A DNA stretch of 39,300 bases from an uncultured Prevotella sp. GTDB taxonomy: Bacteria > Bacteroidota > Bacteroidia > Bacteroidales > Bacteroidaceae. This document shows positions 16,878 to 24,718 of the stretch, piece after piece; position 1 is the stretch's first letter, and the number at the start of each line of letters is the position of its first letter. The stretch lies in contig ONBC01000013.1 in the NCBI GenBank assembly GCA_900315955.1, forward strand, positions 1 through 39,300, read 5' to 3'. A program made the position numbers and the translations under genes. The notes under the pieces are model-generated. The model saw only the letters and a list, made by a program, of their open reading frames with translations. It had not been told where the DNA came from and made no database searches.

Positions 16878-16994
16878 TTACTCATACCATACTTCTCCAC
16901 CTAATTTGTGTTCCGGATGTGGGTTGTCACTAATCTTTCTGAATTCCTCTTGGAAGATTCCAGCTAAGTCCTTTAAATCGTCATTGTTTCTCAT
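16878..16994 (-). CDS. Small peptide ORF (38 residues) with a C-terminal Gly-Gly motif
   Basis: An ATG at 16994 opens a 38-codon frame ending TAA at 16878. The product is charged and amphipathic (MRNNDDLKDLAGIF... start) and ends LGGEVWYE. It is flanked by a TATCTTTG promoter element (17050-17057) and a strong intrinsic terminator (16791-16834), which argues for a real transcription unit. The LGG followed by five residues resembles a double-glycine leader with a very short mature peptide, but no peptidase or exporter gene is in the window. No family is recognised. An ordinary small cytosolic protein is equally possible. Confidence 0.55.
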   Translation of the reverse strand: MRNNDDLKDLAGIFQEEFRKISDNPHPEHKLGGEVWYE

Positions 16995-17049
16995 AGTTCT
17001 AAAAAGTTTAAGATCTTAATATTAATTACTCTGTTTCAATTTCGTATTG

Positions 17050-17057
17050 CAAAGATA
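17050..17057 (-). promoter_or_regulatory. -7 promoter element of the small peptide ORF
   Basis: Minus-strand TATCTTTG, an exact TAnnTTTG match, about 55 bases upstream of the ATG at 16994. It has no other gene to serve on this strand. Confidence 0.65.
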
Positions 17058-17096
17058 TGTATTTTTCCTGATATGTGCAACTTTTTCGTCGAGTTT

Positions 17097-17128
17097 TTTG
17101 ATAAATTAATTAGATATTAGTACCTTTG
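17097..17128 (+). promoter_or_regulatory. Promoter of the ACT/UPF0210 operon (-33 TTTG, -7 TACCTTTG)
   Basis: TTTG at 17097-17100 and TACCTTTG at 17121-17128 are separated by 20 bases, the expected spacing for the Bacteroidota housekeeping sigma factor. The start codon is at 17162. Confidence 0.8.
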
Positions 17129-17161
17129 CGACATAATTGTAATTTTTAATACACAGAAAAG

Positions 17162-17434
17162 ATGACAAAAGCAATCATTACCGTTGTAGGAAAGGACACC
17201 GTGGGCATCATTGCGCACGTCTGCTCCTATCTTGCCGACAACAACATTAATATTCTTGATATTTCTCAGACCATTGTTCATGGCTACTTCAACATGATGA
17301 TGATTGTGGATCTCTCTGATACCAAGAAGCCATTCGACACCATCAGCACAGAACTTGACGAGGCCGGCAAAGCAAAAGGCGTGCAGGCTAAGATTCAGTT
17401 GGAGGCCATCTTCGACAAGATGTATAGAATTTGA
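17162..17434 (+). CDS. ACT-domain protein, UPF0237 family
   Basis: A 90-residue protein made of one ACT domain ([21 protein letters not shown] at the N-terminus) plus a short helical tail. ACT domains bind amino acids or related ligands and regulate partners. It is followed after 10 bases by a UPF0210 gene, a pairing seen in many bacteria, which suggests that the ACT protein regulates or assembles with the UPF0210 enzyme. The biochemical role is unknown. Confidence 0.93.
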   Translation: MTKAIITVVGKDTVGIIAHVCSYLADNNINILDISQTIVHGYFNMMMIVDLSDTKKPFDTISTELDEAGKAKGVQAKIQLEAIFDKMYRI

Positions 17435-17444
17435 GGGAGGAAAT

Positions 17445-18836
17445 ATGATTACAGCACCAGAAGTTCTTGAAGCACAAAAGATGGTTGAGCAGGATAACCT
17501 TGACGTGAGAACCATCACAATGGGTATCAGTCTGCTCGACTGCGCAAGCTCGGATCTCGCCGAGACTTGCGACAAAATATATAAAAAGATAACGACCTTA
17601 GCCAAGGATCTTGTCAAGACCGGCGAGAGCATCTCCCGCGAGATCGGTGTGCCTATCGTTCACAAGCGTGTCAGTGTCACACCTGTGTCGCTCATCGGGG
17701 CAGCCTGCTGCAAGACGACCGACGACTACGTGAAAATTGCACGTACCCTCGACAAAGCCGCCAAGACGATCAGAGTCAACTTCCTCGGTGGCTTCTCGGC
17801 CATCGTAAGCAAAGGGATGACTCCCAGCGAAGAGTTGCTCATCCGTTCCATTCCTCAGGCGTTAGCCACTACGGATGTGGTCTGTTCCAGCGTCAACGTT
17901 GGTTCCACGAAGACGGGTATCAACATGGATGCCGTACGTCTGATGGGTGAGATCGTCAAGGCTTCAGCCGAAGCCACGGAAGACCGCGATTGCATCGGAC
18001 CGGCGAAGTTAGTCGTATTCTGCAATGCTCCCGATGACAACCCGTTCATGGCAGGAGCCTTTCATGGAGTGAGCGAGGCTGATGCTATCATCAACGTAGG
18101 AGTGTCAGGCCCCGGCGTGGTAAAAGCAGCGTTGGAGCAGATGGACCTTCAATACAAGGATGCGCCAAAGAAAACCGCTAATTTCGAGGAGCTCTGCGAG
18201 ACCATCAAGCGCACGGCGTTCAAGATCACGCGTGTCGGTCAGTTCGTGGCTCAGGAAGCGAGCCGCAGGCTCCATGTGCCATTTGGCATCATCGACCTCT
18301 CGCTGGCTCCGACACCTGCTGTCGGCGACTCCGTGGCGGACATTCTCAAATGTATCGGTGTGGAGCAGCCCGGCGCGCCCGGTACAACAGCAGCCCTCGC
18401 GCTGCTCAACGACCAAGTGAAGAAAGGCGGCATCATGGCAAGCTCCTATGTCGGTGGACTGTCGGGTGCCTTTATACCCGTCAGTGAAGATCAAGGCATG
18501 ATCGATGCCGTAAATGTCGGGGCGCTGACCATCGAGAAGTTGGAGGCTATGACGTGTGTGTGCTCTGTCGGACTGGACATGATCGCTATTCCCGGAGACA
18601 CACCGGCAACGACAATAGCCGGAATCATAGCCGACGAGTCGGCCATCGGCATGGTGAACCAGAAGACGACGGCTGTGCGCGTCGTGCCTGTAATAGGAAA
18701 GAAAGTGGGAGAGACAATAGAGTGGGGCGGCCTGTTGGGTCATGCGCCTATCATGCCCGTCAACACATTCTCCAGCGAGCGTCTTGTGAACCGTGGCGGA
18801 CGAATTCCCGCACCGATACACTCGTTCAAGAACTAA
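17445..18836 (+). CDS. UPF0210 / PFL-family (DUF711) protein
   Basis: A 463-residue cytosolic protein with the glycine-rich [26 protein letters not shown] segment, [15 protein letters not shown] and [11 protein letters not shown] motifs of the UPF0210 family, distantly related to glycyl-radical formate-lyase-like folds by name only. The frame extends 47 codons further upstream inside the ACT gene, but the ATG at 17445 is chosen because it follows the ACT stop and is preceded by a strong purine-rich GAGGGAGG, an unusually good ribosome-binding site for this phylum. Its stop overlaps the convergent DUF721 gene by 4 bases. Confidence 0.93.
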   Translation: MITAPEVLEAQKMVEQDNLDVRTITMGISLLDCASSDLAETCDKIYKKITTLAKDLVKTGESISREIGVPIVHKRVSVTPVSLIGAACCKTTDDYVKIARTLDKAAKTIRVNFLGGFSAIVSKGMTPSEELLIRSIPQALATTDVVCSSVNVGSTKTGINMDAVRLMGEIVKASAEATEDRDCIGPAKLVVFCNAPDDNPFMAGAFHGVSEADAIINVGVSGPGVVKAALEQMDLQYKDAPKKTANFEELCETIKRTAFKITRVGQFVAQEASRRLHVPFGIIDLSLAPTPAVGDSVADILKCIGVEQPGAPGTTAALALLNDQVKKGGIMASSYVGGLSGAFIPVSEDQGMIDAVNVGALTIEKLEAMTCVCSVGLDMIAIPGDTPATTIAGIIADESAIGMVNQKTTAVRVVPVIGKKVGETIEWGGLLGHAPIMPVNTFSSERLVNRGGRIPAPIHSFKN

Positions 18837-19123
18837 TAGATCCTCACATCAGAGATTACATTACCACCCGCTGCTTCGTTGAGGCGGCGGGTGAGCTGCG
18901 AGCGCATCATGCTCAAATCCTGCCGCAGAGCAGGATTTGTTATTTTTACGAACAATACTTGATTCTTGATAAACTTCTCTTCGGTATAGGAAGCTACGGT
19001 GTGCCCGGTCACCTGTTCCCAGGCATCTACCACTCTCCTTTGAAGGAGCGGTGTCTCAAGGCCCTCGTTTCGGATAAACTGGCGCAAAATGTCGCTCAAT
19101 GGTTTTACGTCGCGCTTAAACAT
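18833..19123 (-). CDS. DUF721 (DciA-like) protein
   Basis: A 96-residue protein with the DUF721 core: a [18 protein letters not shown] segment and the C-terminal [21 protein letters not shown] helix-strand. DciA members of this family help load the replicative helicase. Bacteroidota members are shorter, and this function is inferred. It lies 119 bases downstream of recF on the same strand, which fits a replication/repair cluster. Its 3' end overlaps the UPF0210 stop. Confidence 0.88.
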   Translation of the reverse strand: MFKRDVKPLSDILRQFIRNEGLETPLLQRRVVDAWEQVTGHTVASYTEEKFIKNQVLFVKITNPALRQDLSMMRSQLTRRLNEAAGGNVISDVRIY

Positions 19124-19159
19124 ATCTCGTTCTTCTATCTAACATTTTCTAATTCTGCA

Positions 19160-19242
19160 CACAGAATTCTTCCACTTCACTTGATTCTTCCCTGTATGCA
19201 TTATGATTCTTCACCCTTCATTCTTTCCTCTTCACTCTTCAC
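19160..19242. other. Polypyrimidine stretch with TTCACTC-like repeats
   Basis: The plus strand between DUF721 and recF is almost free of G and built from degenerate TTCACTCTTCACTT-type units. No gene and no dyad are seen. A recF-to-DUF721 transcript would carry the purine-rich complement. Confidence 0.5.
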
Positions 19243-20349
19243 TTAATTCCTTTCCGTTATCTCGCCGTTCTTCACGTCGAACAGCTTATAATCGGTCGCT
19301 GAGTGGCTGAGAATTTTGTCGAGATGCTCTCGGTTGGTGTCAGTGATAAAAATCTGCCCGAAGCCGTCGTCAGCCACAAGTCTGATTATCTGCTCCACGC
19401 GGTCGGCATCGAGCTTGTCGAAGATGTCGTCTAAGAGGAGCAGCGGTGTCTTCCCCGCCATTGTCTGTCGGAGAAACGCAAACTGAGCAAGCTTCAGCGC
19501 TAAGACAAAAGTCTTCGTCTGCCCTTGACTGCCTTCGCGCCGCATAGGAAATCCGTCGATGAGCATCTCAAGGTCATCACGATGGACACCATGCAGGCTG
19601 TAACCTACGGCACGATCCTTGAAGCGGTCGCGCTGAATAACGTCCAACAACGGGCCACGCTGACAATGAGAGACATATCTCAGCGAAACCTGCTCTCTAC
19701 CTCCGGAAATATGCGTATAGATATCCTGAAAAGCAGGAATCATCTCCTCAACCAACTTGTCACGCTTCTGATAAACGATTTCTCCCTGATGCGCCATTTC
19801 CTCTTCGAGGAGCTGCATGAGCGTCATGTCCGGATCCTGCTCTGATTTAAGGAGCGCGTTGCGCTGTTGCAACGCCTTGTTGTAACGGTTCAACGCCTCG
19901 ATATAGCTTACATCGAACTGAGAGATCACCATATCCAACAATCTCCTACGCTCCTCACCGCTGCCGGTCACCAAATAGTTGTCGGAAGGCGAGATAAAGA
20001 CCAGAGGAATGAGACCGATATGGCTCGACAACTTCTTATATTCCTTTCCGTTTCGCCGAAAATGCTTGTGTTTGCCCCGCTTCATACCGGCGTAGATGCG
20101 CTCTTGCGTCTCCGTCTCGGAGAGATAGTCGCCTTCAAGGACAAAGAAGTCCTGGTCGTGGTTGATGACCATGCTGTCAAGATTCGTAAAACTGCTGTGG
20201 CAGAAGGACAGATAGTAAACAGCATCCAACAGATTGGTCTTGCCCACGCCGTTGCTTCCCACAAAGCAGTTGAGCTTATGAGAGAGAACAATGCTGGCCT
20301 GTCGTATGTTTTTATAATTGATTATGGATAATTTCTCAAGTATCATCAA
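19243..20349 (-). CDS. recF: DNA replication and repair protein RecF
   Basis: A 368-residue SMC-like ATPase that loads RecA at gapped DNA. It has Walker A GSNGVGKT (31-38), the RecF signature around SGEERRRLLDMVIS, and Walker B LLLLDDIFDKLD near the C-terminus. Length is normal. It is divergent from the TPR membrane protein. A TAACTTTG element lies about 49 bases upstream. DUF721 follows on the same strand. Confidence 0.97.
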   Translation of the reverse strand: MMILEKLSIINYKNIRQASIVLSHKLNCFVGSNGVGKTNLLDAVYYLSFCHSSFTNLDSMVINHDQDFFVLEGDYLSETETQERIYAGMKRGKHKHFRRNGKEYKKLSSHIGLIPLVFISPSDNYLVTGSGEERRRLLDMVISQFDVSYIEALNRYNKALQQRNALLKSEQDPDMTLMQLLEEEMAHQGEIVYQKRDKLVEEMIPAFQDIYTHISGGREQVSLRYVSHCQRGPLLDVIQRDRFKDRAVGYSLHGVHRDDLEMLIDGFPMRREGSQGQTKTFVLALKLAQFAFLRQTMAGKTPLLLLDDIFDKLDADRVEQIIRLVADDGFGQIFITDTNREHLDKILSHSATDYKLFDVKNGEITERN

Positions 20350-20397
20350 AATATCTGTTCGTTAAGCCGGCTTCTGATACCGTCACTGATTTTTCGG

Positions 20398-20405
20398 CAA
20401 AGTTA
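20398..20405 (-). promoter_or_regulatory. -7 promoter element of recF
   Basis: Minus-strand TAACTTTG, 49 bases upstream of the recF ATG. A plus-strand TAATTTTG at 20491-20498 would serve the divergent TPR gene. Confidence 0.65.
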
Positions 20406-20546
20406 ACGTTATTCACCGACAAAACCACACTTTTACAAGGCAAAATGAAAAATAGAGGCTCATAAATTTCAATGTTTGAATAAAAATGACTAATTTTGCC
20501 ACGCAATAGATATAGGTAAACCAAAGAAAAATAATAAGTAAACATA

Positions 20547-21239
20547 ATGGCAAACAACAACGAAAAGGAAACTTTTGATGCAGCCGTAAAGTCGGAAGCA
20601 TTTTTCGAAAAGAACAAGAAGGTGATCAGTGGCGCCATCATCGCCATCATCATTGTAGTGGCAGGCGTGCTGTGCTACAACCAGTTTATCGGTGGTCCCC
20701 GGGAGCAGAAAGCCAGCACGGCGCTGGCACGTGGTCAAGAGTATTTCAACGCTGACCAGTTTGACAAGGCACTCAACGGAGACGGTGCAGGCTATGCAGG
20801 TTTTGTGAAAATTGCTGACGACTACAGCAGCACAGACGCAGGCAACCTCGCTAATCTCTATGCCGGTCTGTGCTATGCCAACCTCAACAAATGGCAGGAT
20901 GCCGTCAAGTATCTTGAGGACTATTCGCCTAAAGGCGACGCTATGGTAAGCCCTGCCGCCATCGAGGCCCTCGGAAACGCTTACGCTCATGTCGGACAGA
21001 TCGACAAGGCTATCAGCACACTGAAGGAAGCAGCTTCAAAGGCTGACGACAAGGCCGAAAACGGCACGAACAACAGTCTGTCTCCTACATTCCTGCTACA
21101 GGCCGGTGAACTCCTCGAGTCGGAGAACAAGATCGACGAGGCTAACAAGCTCTATCAGGACATCAAGAAGAAATATGTCAACTCTTCTCTCGTGCAGAGC
21201 AACGACATCGACAAATATATAGAAAGGACTACGAAGTAA
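20547..21239 (+). CDS. Membrane-anchored TPR protein
   Basis: A 230-residue protein with one N-terminal membrane helix (about 27-48) and a TPR domain (about 55-220) in the periplasm, e.g. [26 protein letters not shown]. It resembles YfgM-type ancillary proteins and is often found beside recF and ribH in Bacteroidota. Its stop shares one base with the ribH start (TAATG), so the two are probably translationally coupled. Its partner is unknown. Confidence 0.85.
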   Translation: MANNNEKETFDAAVKSEAFFEKNKKVISGAIIAIIIVVAGVLCYNQFIGGPREQKASTALARGQEYFNADQFDKALNGDGAGYAGFVKIADDYSSTDAGNLANLYAGLCYANLNKWQDAVKYLEDYSPKGDAMVSPAAIEALGNAYAHVGQIDKAISTLKEAASKADDKAENGTNNSLSPTFLLQAGELLESENKIDEANKLYQDIKKKYVNSSLVQSNDIDKYIERTTK

Positions 21240-21712
21240 TGGCAACAGCTCTTCATCTTTCTGATTATCATCCTGTTGATATCCCAGACGCAAGTAACAT
21301 GAACTTCGGTATCGTGGTTGCCGACTGGAACCACGAGATCACGGGTGCCCTGCTTAAGGGTGCCGTGGACACCTTAGAGGAGCATGGTGCCCTGCCCGAG
21401 AACATCCATATCAAGCATGTGCCAGGCAGCTTCGAGCTGGTCTATGGAGCACAGCAGATGAGCAAGAACGACGGTTTCGATGCCATCATCATTTTAGGCA
21501 GCGTGATACGGGGAGAGACACCTCACTTCGATTATATCTGCCAGGGGGTCACTTATGGCATAGCGCATCTCAATGCTACGCAAAACATCCCGGTCATCTA
21601 TGGACTGCTGACAACCAATGACCTGCAGCAGGCCAAAGACAGAAGCGGGGGAAAACTTGGGAACAAAGGTTCGGAATGCGCTGCTGACGCTATCATGATG
21701 GCTAAGTTCTAA
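21239..21712 (+). CDS. ribH: 6,7-dimethyl-8-ribityllumazine synthase
   Basis: A 157-residue riboflavin-pathway enzyme that condenses a ribitylaminouracil with dihydroxybutanone phosphate. Visible motifs are [29 protein letters not shown] with the catalytic His, and the C-terminal [13 protein letters not shown]. Length is typical. The other rib genes are not nearby. Confidence 0.97.
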   Translation: MATALHLSDYHPVDIPDASNMNFGIVVADWNHEITGALLKGAVDTLEEHGALPENIHIKHVPGSFELVYGAQQMSKNDGFDAIIILGSVIRGETPHFDYICQGVTYGIAHLNATQNIPVIYGLLTTNDLQQAKDRSGGKLGNKGSECAADAIMMAKF

Positions 21713-21754
21713 TACGCTCAAGGTCTAATATTAATAAATACACATTATCTTATT

Positions 21755-22144
21755 ATGCGTCTATACGATCTTCTTCAGGCTTATGAGTTCGATGAGATCA
21801 TGCCGGTCGTCGTGGATATGTTCCCCGGAACGGGCAAGTTTCGCGAACAGCTAAAGGAGGCATGGAACATGCTCCTTGATATGAAGCCGGTAGCTTCGAA
21901 GAAAGTAATCAAATACAAACTCATGCAGGGAGACAGAGCCGACGAGCAATATATCGGCGCGGAAGACCGCGACTTCGATGCCCCTTGGGAAGTGATTATC
22001 GGCAAGAATCTGAGCAGAGACAGAGGCGTAGACCTCAACGATGCAGAGATGCTCGCCAACTGTCTGGTAAACATATGCCTGATAGGAAAGCATCCGCATA
22101 GCTTCGAGAAATCGTACAGAATACTCTCAACGCCGGATAGATAA
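21755..22144 (+). CDS. Conserved hypothetical protein
   Basis: A 129-residue soluble protein, acidic N-terminus, no signal peptide, membrane segment or recognised motif. It may belong to a small Bacteroidota DUF family (DUF6557-like), but this is a guess. It follows ribH by 42 bases and ends in an intrinsic terminator, so it is probably last in the TPR-ribH operon. Confidence 0.65.
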   Translation: MRLYDLLQAYEFDEIMPVVVDMFPGTGKFREQLKEAWNMLLDMKPVASKKVIKYKLMQGDRADEQYIGAEDRDFDAPWEVIIGKNLSRDRGVDLNDAEMLANCLVNICLIGKHPHSFEKSYRILSTPDR

Positions 22145-22176
22145 GACACATCTTGCAGTTGTGTATCTCGTTTTTT
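22139..22176 (+). terminator. Intrinsic terminator of the ribH operon
   Basis: AGATA..ACACA pairs with TGTGT.TCT around the stop codon, followed by CGTTTTTT. Confidence 0.65.
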
Positions 22177-22209
22177 GTACAGTTTGCGGTAGTACAGTCA
22201 AAGAATAAG

Positions 22210-22242
22210 TCCTTGTATCAATCTCTGATGCAAGGATTTTTT
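22210..22242 (+). terminator. Second intrinsic terminator
   Basis: TCCTTG-ATCA pairs with TGAT-CAAGGA and is followed by TTTTTT. It lies just upstream of the DUF5686 remnant, possibly the original end of the operon. Confidence 0.7.
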
Positions 22243-22258
22243 GTCCTTGTTCTATTAC

Positions 22259-22524
22259 TATTGGCGTGAGTTCATAGGCATCAAGGGCATGTGGGGTCAT
22301 CTGACAGATAAAACAATCCTTATCTTCGTACCAATGACCCCATGCTCTTTCGGTTCCCTTCAGAGAGCCACATCATGACGAAGCGTCCCTACTGGGAAGC
22401 GCTGGTCGGTATTCACAATATTTTCAAGCTCTTCGGAGCGGATTATGTCCACCGGCTGACCTACAAAGATTTGCCGAATGTGGATAAATGGGGCATCCGC
22501 TTCAATTTTATGATGTCGTTCTGA
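22259..22524 (+). pseudogene. C-terminal remnant of a DUF5686-like outer-membrane protein
   Basis: The frame from 22262 reads WREFIGIKGMWGHLTDK, then a frame change at about 22314, then NPYLRTNDPMLFRFP... through YWEALVGIHNIFKLFG and GIRFNFMMSF to a stop at 22522-22524. A single-base deletion joins the two parts into a smooth product of about 88 residues. This matches what I recall of the C-terminal barrel strands of the long (about 800 residue) CarboxypepD_reg/DUF5686 proteins of Bacteroidota. Only the last tenth remains, with no start codon of its own, so it is non-functional. Confidence 0.75.
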
Positions 22525-22537
22525 AGATTTAGTTCTA

Positions 22538-24004
22538 TTATAATAATCCACTCTTTCCTACCACGACCAGCAGGCTGAAACCTAAGATGAGGGTGATAAT
22601 ACCCACGAGGAGACCGGCTTTAGCCATGTCTTTCTGTTGGATGAGACCTGTGGAATAAGCAATGGCGTTAGGAGGCGTGGAAATAGGAAGCGTCATGGCA
22701 GCAGATGCAGCCACGGCAATACCTACAAGAATCGTGGAGCTGCCGCCAATGACGTTAAGCTTTTCACCCATGCCGCTACAAACAACAGAGAGAATAGGGA
22801 TAAGCAAGGCTGCGGTAGCCGTGTTGCTGATAAAGTTGGAAAGGAAGTAGCAAACCAGTCCTGCAATGATAAGAATGACAATTGGGCTCCATTCTCCGAA
22901 GGGAATAGATTCTACAGCGGCTTTGGCAAGCCCTGTTCCGTTCATGGCAAGACCTAAGGCAAAGCCACCGGCGACCATCCAAATGACACCCCAGTCAATC
23001 TCTTGTAAATCTTTTGCGGTGATAACACCTGTGAACGCGAAGACTGCAATAGGCAGCATGGCAACGGTGTTGGCGTTGACTCCTATCTGCTTACCGAAGA
23101 CCCATAGGATAATCGTGAGCAAGAATGTTACCGCTACAACTGTTGTACGCCAGTTGCGGTGCATATCGCCCTCAATCTTCAGTTCAATGGTCTTCTGTGA
23201 GAACGGGAACAATTTTCGAAGCAAGAACCACGCAATGATAAGAAGTATGATGACTAACGGAGCCATCACGGCCATCCATTGACCAAAGCTGATATCCATG
23301 TTCATTCCTGCAGGGTCGTTGAGCACTTTGTAGGCGAATGCGTTAGGAGGTGTGCCGATAGGGGTACCCATACCGCCGAGGTTGGCTCCGATAGGAATAG
23401 CCATTGTCAACGCTATTCGACCTTTACCATTGGCGGGGAGCGCTTTGAAGACAGGGGTAAGGAACGTCAGCATCATGGCAGCCGTTGCAGTGTTGGAGAT
23501 GAACATCGAGAAGATGCCGGTAATGAGCAAAAAGCCAAGAAGCACATTCTCGCTCTTCTTTCCGAAAGGCCGGATCATGGTCTTAGCCATCCAAACATCT
23601 AACCCCGACTTTGTAGCGGCTATGGCGAGGATGAAGCCTCCTAAGAACAAGATTATAGTAGGATCAGCAAAGCAAGCCATTATACCCACCGAGTCGAGAA
23701 GTTGCCCATACTCGCCTTCAGAACCTTGCATAAATTTGAAGGAAGAGTTACTGACAAAAAACAGCAAAACAAAGATGATCGTCACGGAAGTCGCCCAAGA
23801 AGGGATAGCTTCTGTGAGCCAAAGCATTACAGCCATTACGAAGATGGCGATGACACGCTGCTGAACAACAGTAAGACCTGCTATACCAAAAACTCCGGAT
23901 GGGAGATTCCATACTATGATGGTCACTAAGGCTGTCAGGAAAAACCAGAAAGCCTTTTTCTTATTAAAATGTCCGGTCAGGACATTCTTGACGGTTTCTT
24001 GCAT
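22538..24004 (-). CDS. SLC13/DASS-family anion:sodium symporter
   Basis: A 488-residue inner-membrane transporter with about twelve hydrophobic segments. The duplicated SNT motifs that form the Na+ and carboxylate sites are present (FISNTATAAMML and FISNTATAALLIP), each followed by a GTPPNA or STPPNA hairpin. The family imports dicarboxylates, citrate or sulfate with Na+. The substrate cannot be decided here. The frame opens two codons earlier with a TTG; the ATG at 24004 is preferred. No good promoter is seen between it and DUF1573. Confidence 0.92.
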   Translation of the reverse strand: MQETVKNVLTGHFNKKKAFWFFLTALVTIIVWNLPSGVFGIAGLTVVQQRVIAIFVMAVMLWLTEAIPSWATSVTIIFVLLFFVSNSSFKFMQGSEGEYGQLLDSVGIMACFADPTIILFLGGFILAIAATKSGLDVWMAKTMIRPFGKKSENVLLGFLLITGIFSMFISNTATAAMMLTFLTPVFKALPANGKGRIALTMAIPIGANLGGMGTPIGTPPNAFAYKVLNDPAGMNMDISFGQWMAVMAPLVIILLIIAWFLLRKLFPFSQKTIELKIEGDMHRNWRTTVVAVTFLLTIILWVFGKQIGVNANTVAMLPIAVFAFTGVITAKDLQEIDWGVIWMVAGGFALGLAMNGTGLAKAAVESIPFGEWSPIVILIIAGLVCYFLSNFISNTATAALLIPILSVVCSGMGEKLNVIGGSSTILVGIAVAASAAMTLPISTPPNAIAYSTGLIQQKDMAKAGLLVGIITLILGFSLLVVVGKSGLL

Positions 24005-24070
24005 AAGCAATAATAAGTTTATAAGTTTGGTTAAAAAGTTAAGTCTTAGGTCGTAACTTTGAAATGGGGT

Positions 24071-24094
24071 GGGGAAGCCCCGATGGGCTTCCCC
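24071..24094. terminator. GC-rich hairpin downstream of the DUF1573 gene
   Basis: A perfect 10-bp stem GGGGAAGCCC/GGGCTTCCCC with loop CGAT, 18 bases after the DUF1573 stop. There is no T run on either side, so termination is likely but not classical. Confidence 0.55.
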
Positions 24095-24111
24095 AAGAAT
24101 ATGACTTCAGC

Positions 24112-24495
24112 TTACTTGGCTTCTGTCATCACGCCCTCTATATACAAACGTGTCATCTCAGGAACACCGTTCGTACGAATAGTGATAGTCTTCTTAAAAT
24201 GGCCTGGGAACTTTCCTTTCCCATTATAGGTAACAGTGATGGTCCCTTTTTCACCAGGCTTAATAGGGCTCTTGGTGTACTTAGGAACGGTGCACCCACA
24301 ACTCGCAACCGCTTGATTGATAATCAACGGCTTGTCACCGGTGTTGGTGAAAGTGAAGGTGCACTGCTGCACGGGATTGTTCTCAGAGAACGTTCCGAAA
24401 TTGTTTATCAGCTTATCGAATGAAATCTTTGCCTGAGCGAAAGTCATTCCAAGTCCTGCGACAAACAGAAGGATCGTGAAAAGTAATCTCTTCAT
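24112..24495 (-). CDS. DUF1573-domain exported protein
   Basis: A 127-residue protein with a signal peptide (about 1-20) and one immunoglobulin-like DUF1573 domain, with the typical FTNTGDKPLIINQAVASCGCT and PGEKGTITVTY motifs. The family is abundant in Bacteroidota and resembles ASH/MSP-type folds. Its function is unknown. A TATTTTTG element lies at 24582-24589 on the minus strand. Confidence 0.92.
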   Translation of the reverse strand: MKRLLFTILLFVAGLGMTFAQAKISFDKLINNFGTFSENNPVQQCTFTFTNTGDKPLIINQAVASCGCTVPKYTKSPIKPGEKGTITVTYNGKGKFPGHFKKTITIRTNGVPEMTRLYIEGVMTEAK

Positions 24496-24659
24496 GGTGT
24501 ATTAACCTTTTTATTGAATTTACCTTATTAATAATTTTGTGTCTTGATGCAATAGTAGCTATTTCACATCATTAGACGCTGCAAAAATAAGAAAAGTTTC
24601 GTTGCATACCATTGGAAAGTTGTTAATTAACATTATTTTTACACCTTATTGGCTTCTTA

Positions 24660-24691
24660 TTGTTCTTTTCGGATTATTTGTTGTAATTTTG
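24660..24691 (+). promoter_or_regulatory. aspS promoter (-33 TTG, -7 TAATTTTG)
   Basis: TTG at 24660-24662 and TAATTTTG at 24684-24691 are 21 bases apart. The -7 ends 27 bases before the aspS ATG, which supports the downstream start. Confidence 0.65.
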
Positions 24692-24718
24692 CGGCAAGAA
24701 AAGACATATTTATTAATT

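Noticed and set aside
24054-24061. Plus-strand TAACTTTG near the SLC13/DUF1573 junction
   Set aside because: It matches the -7 consensus but has no gene downstream on that strand for 650 bases and no -33 at the right distance. An antisense transcript is possible but unsupported.
24602-24718. Upstream extension of aspS by 39 codons
   Set aside because: The stretch is hydrophobic, contains the promoter, and aspartyl-tRNA synthetases begin at the [10 protein letters not shown]-type sequence.
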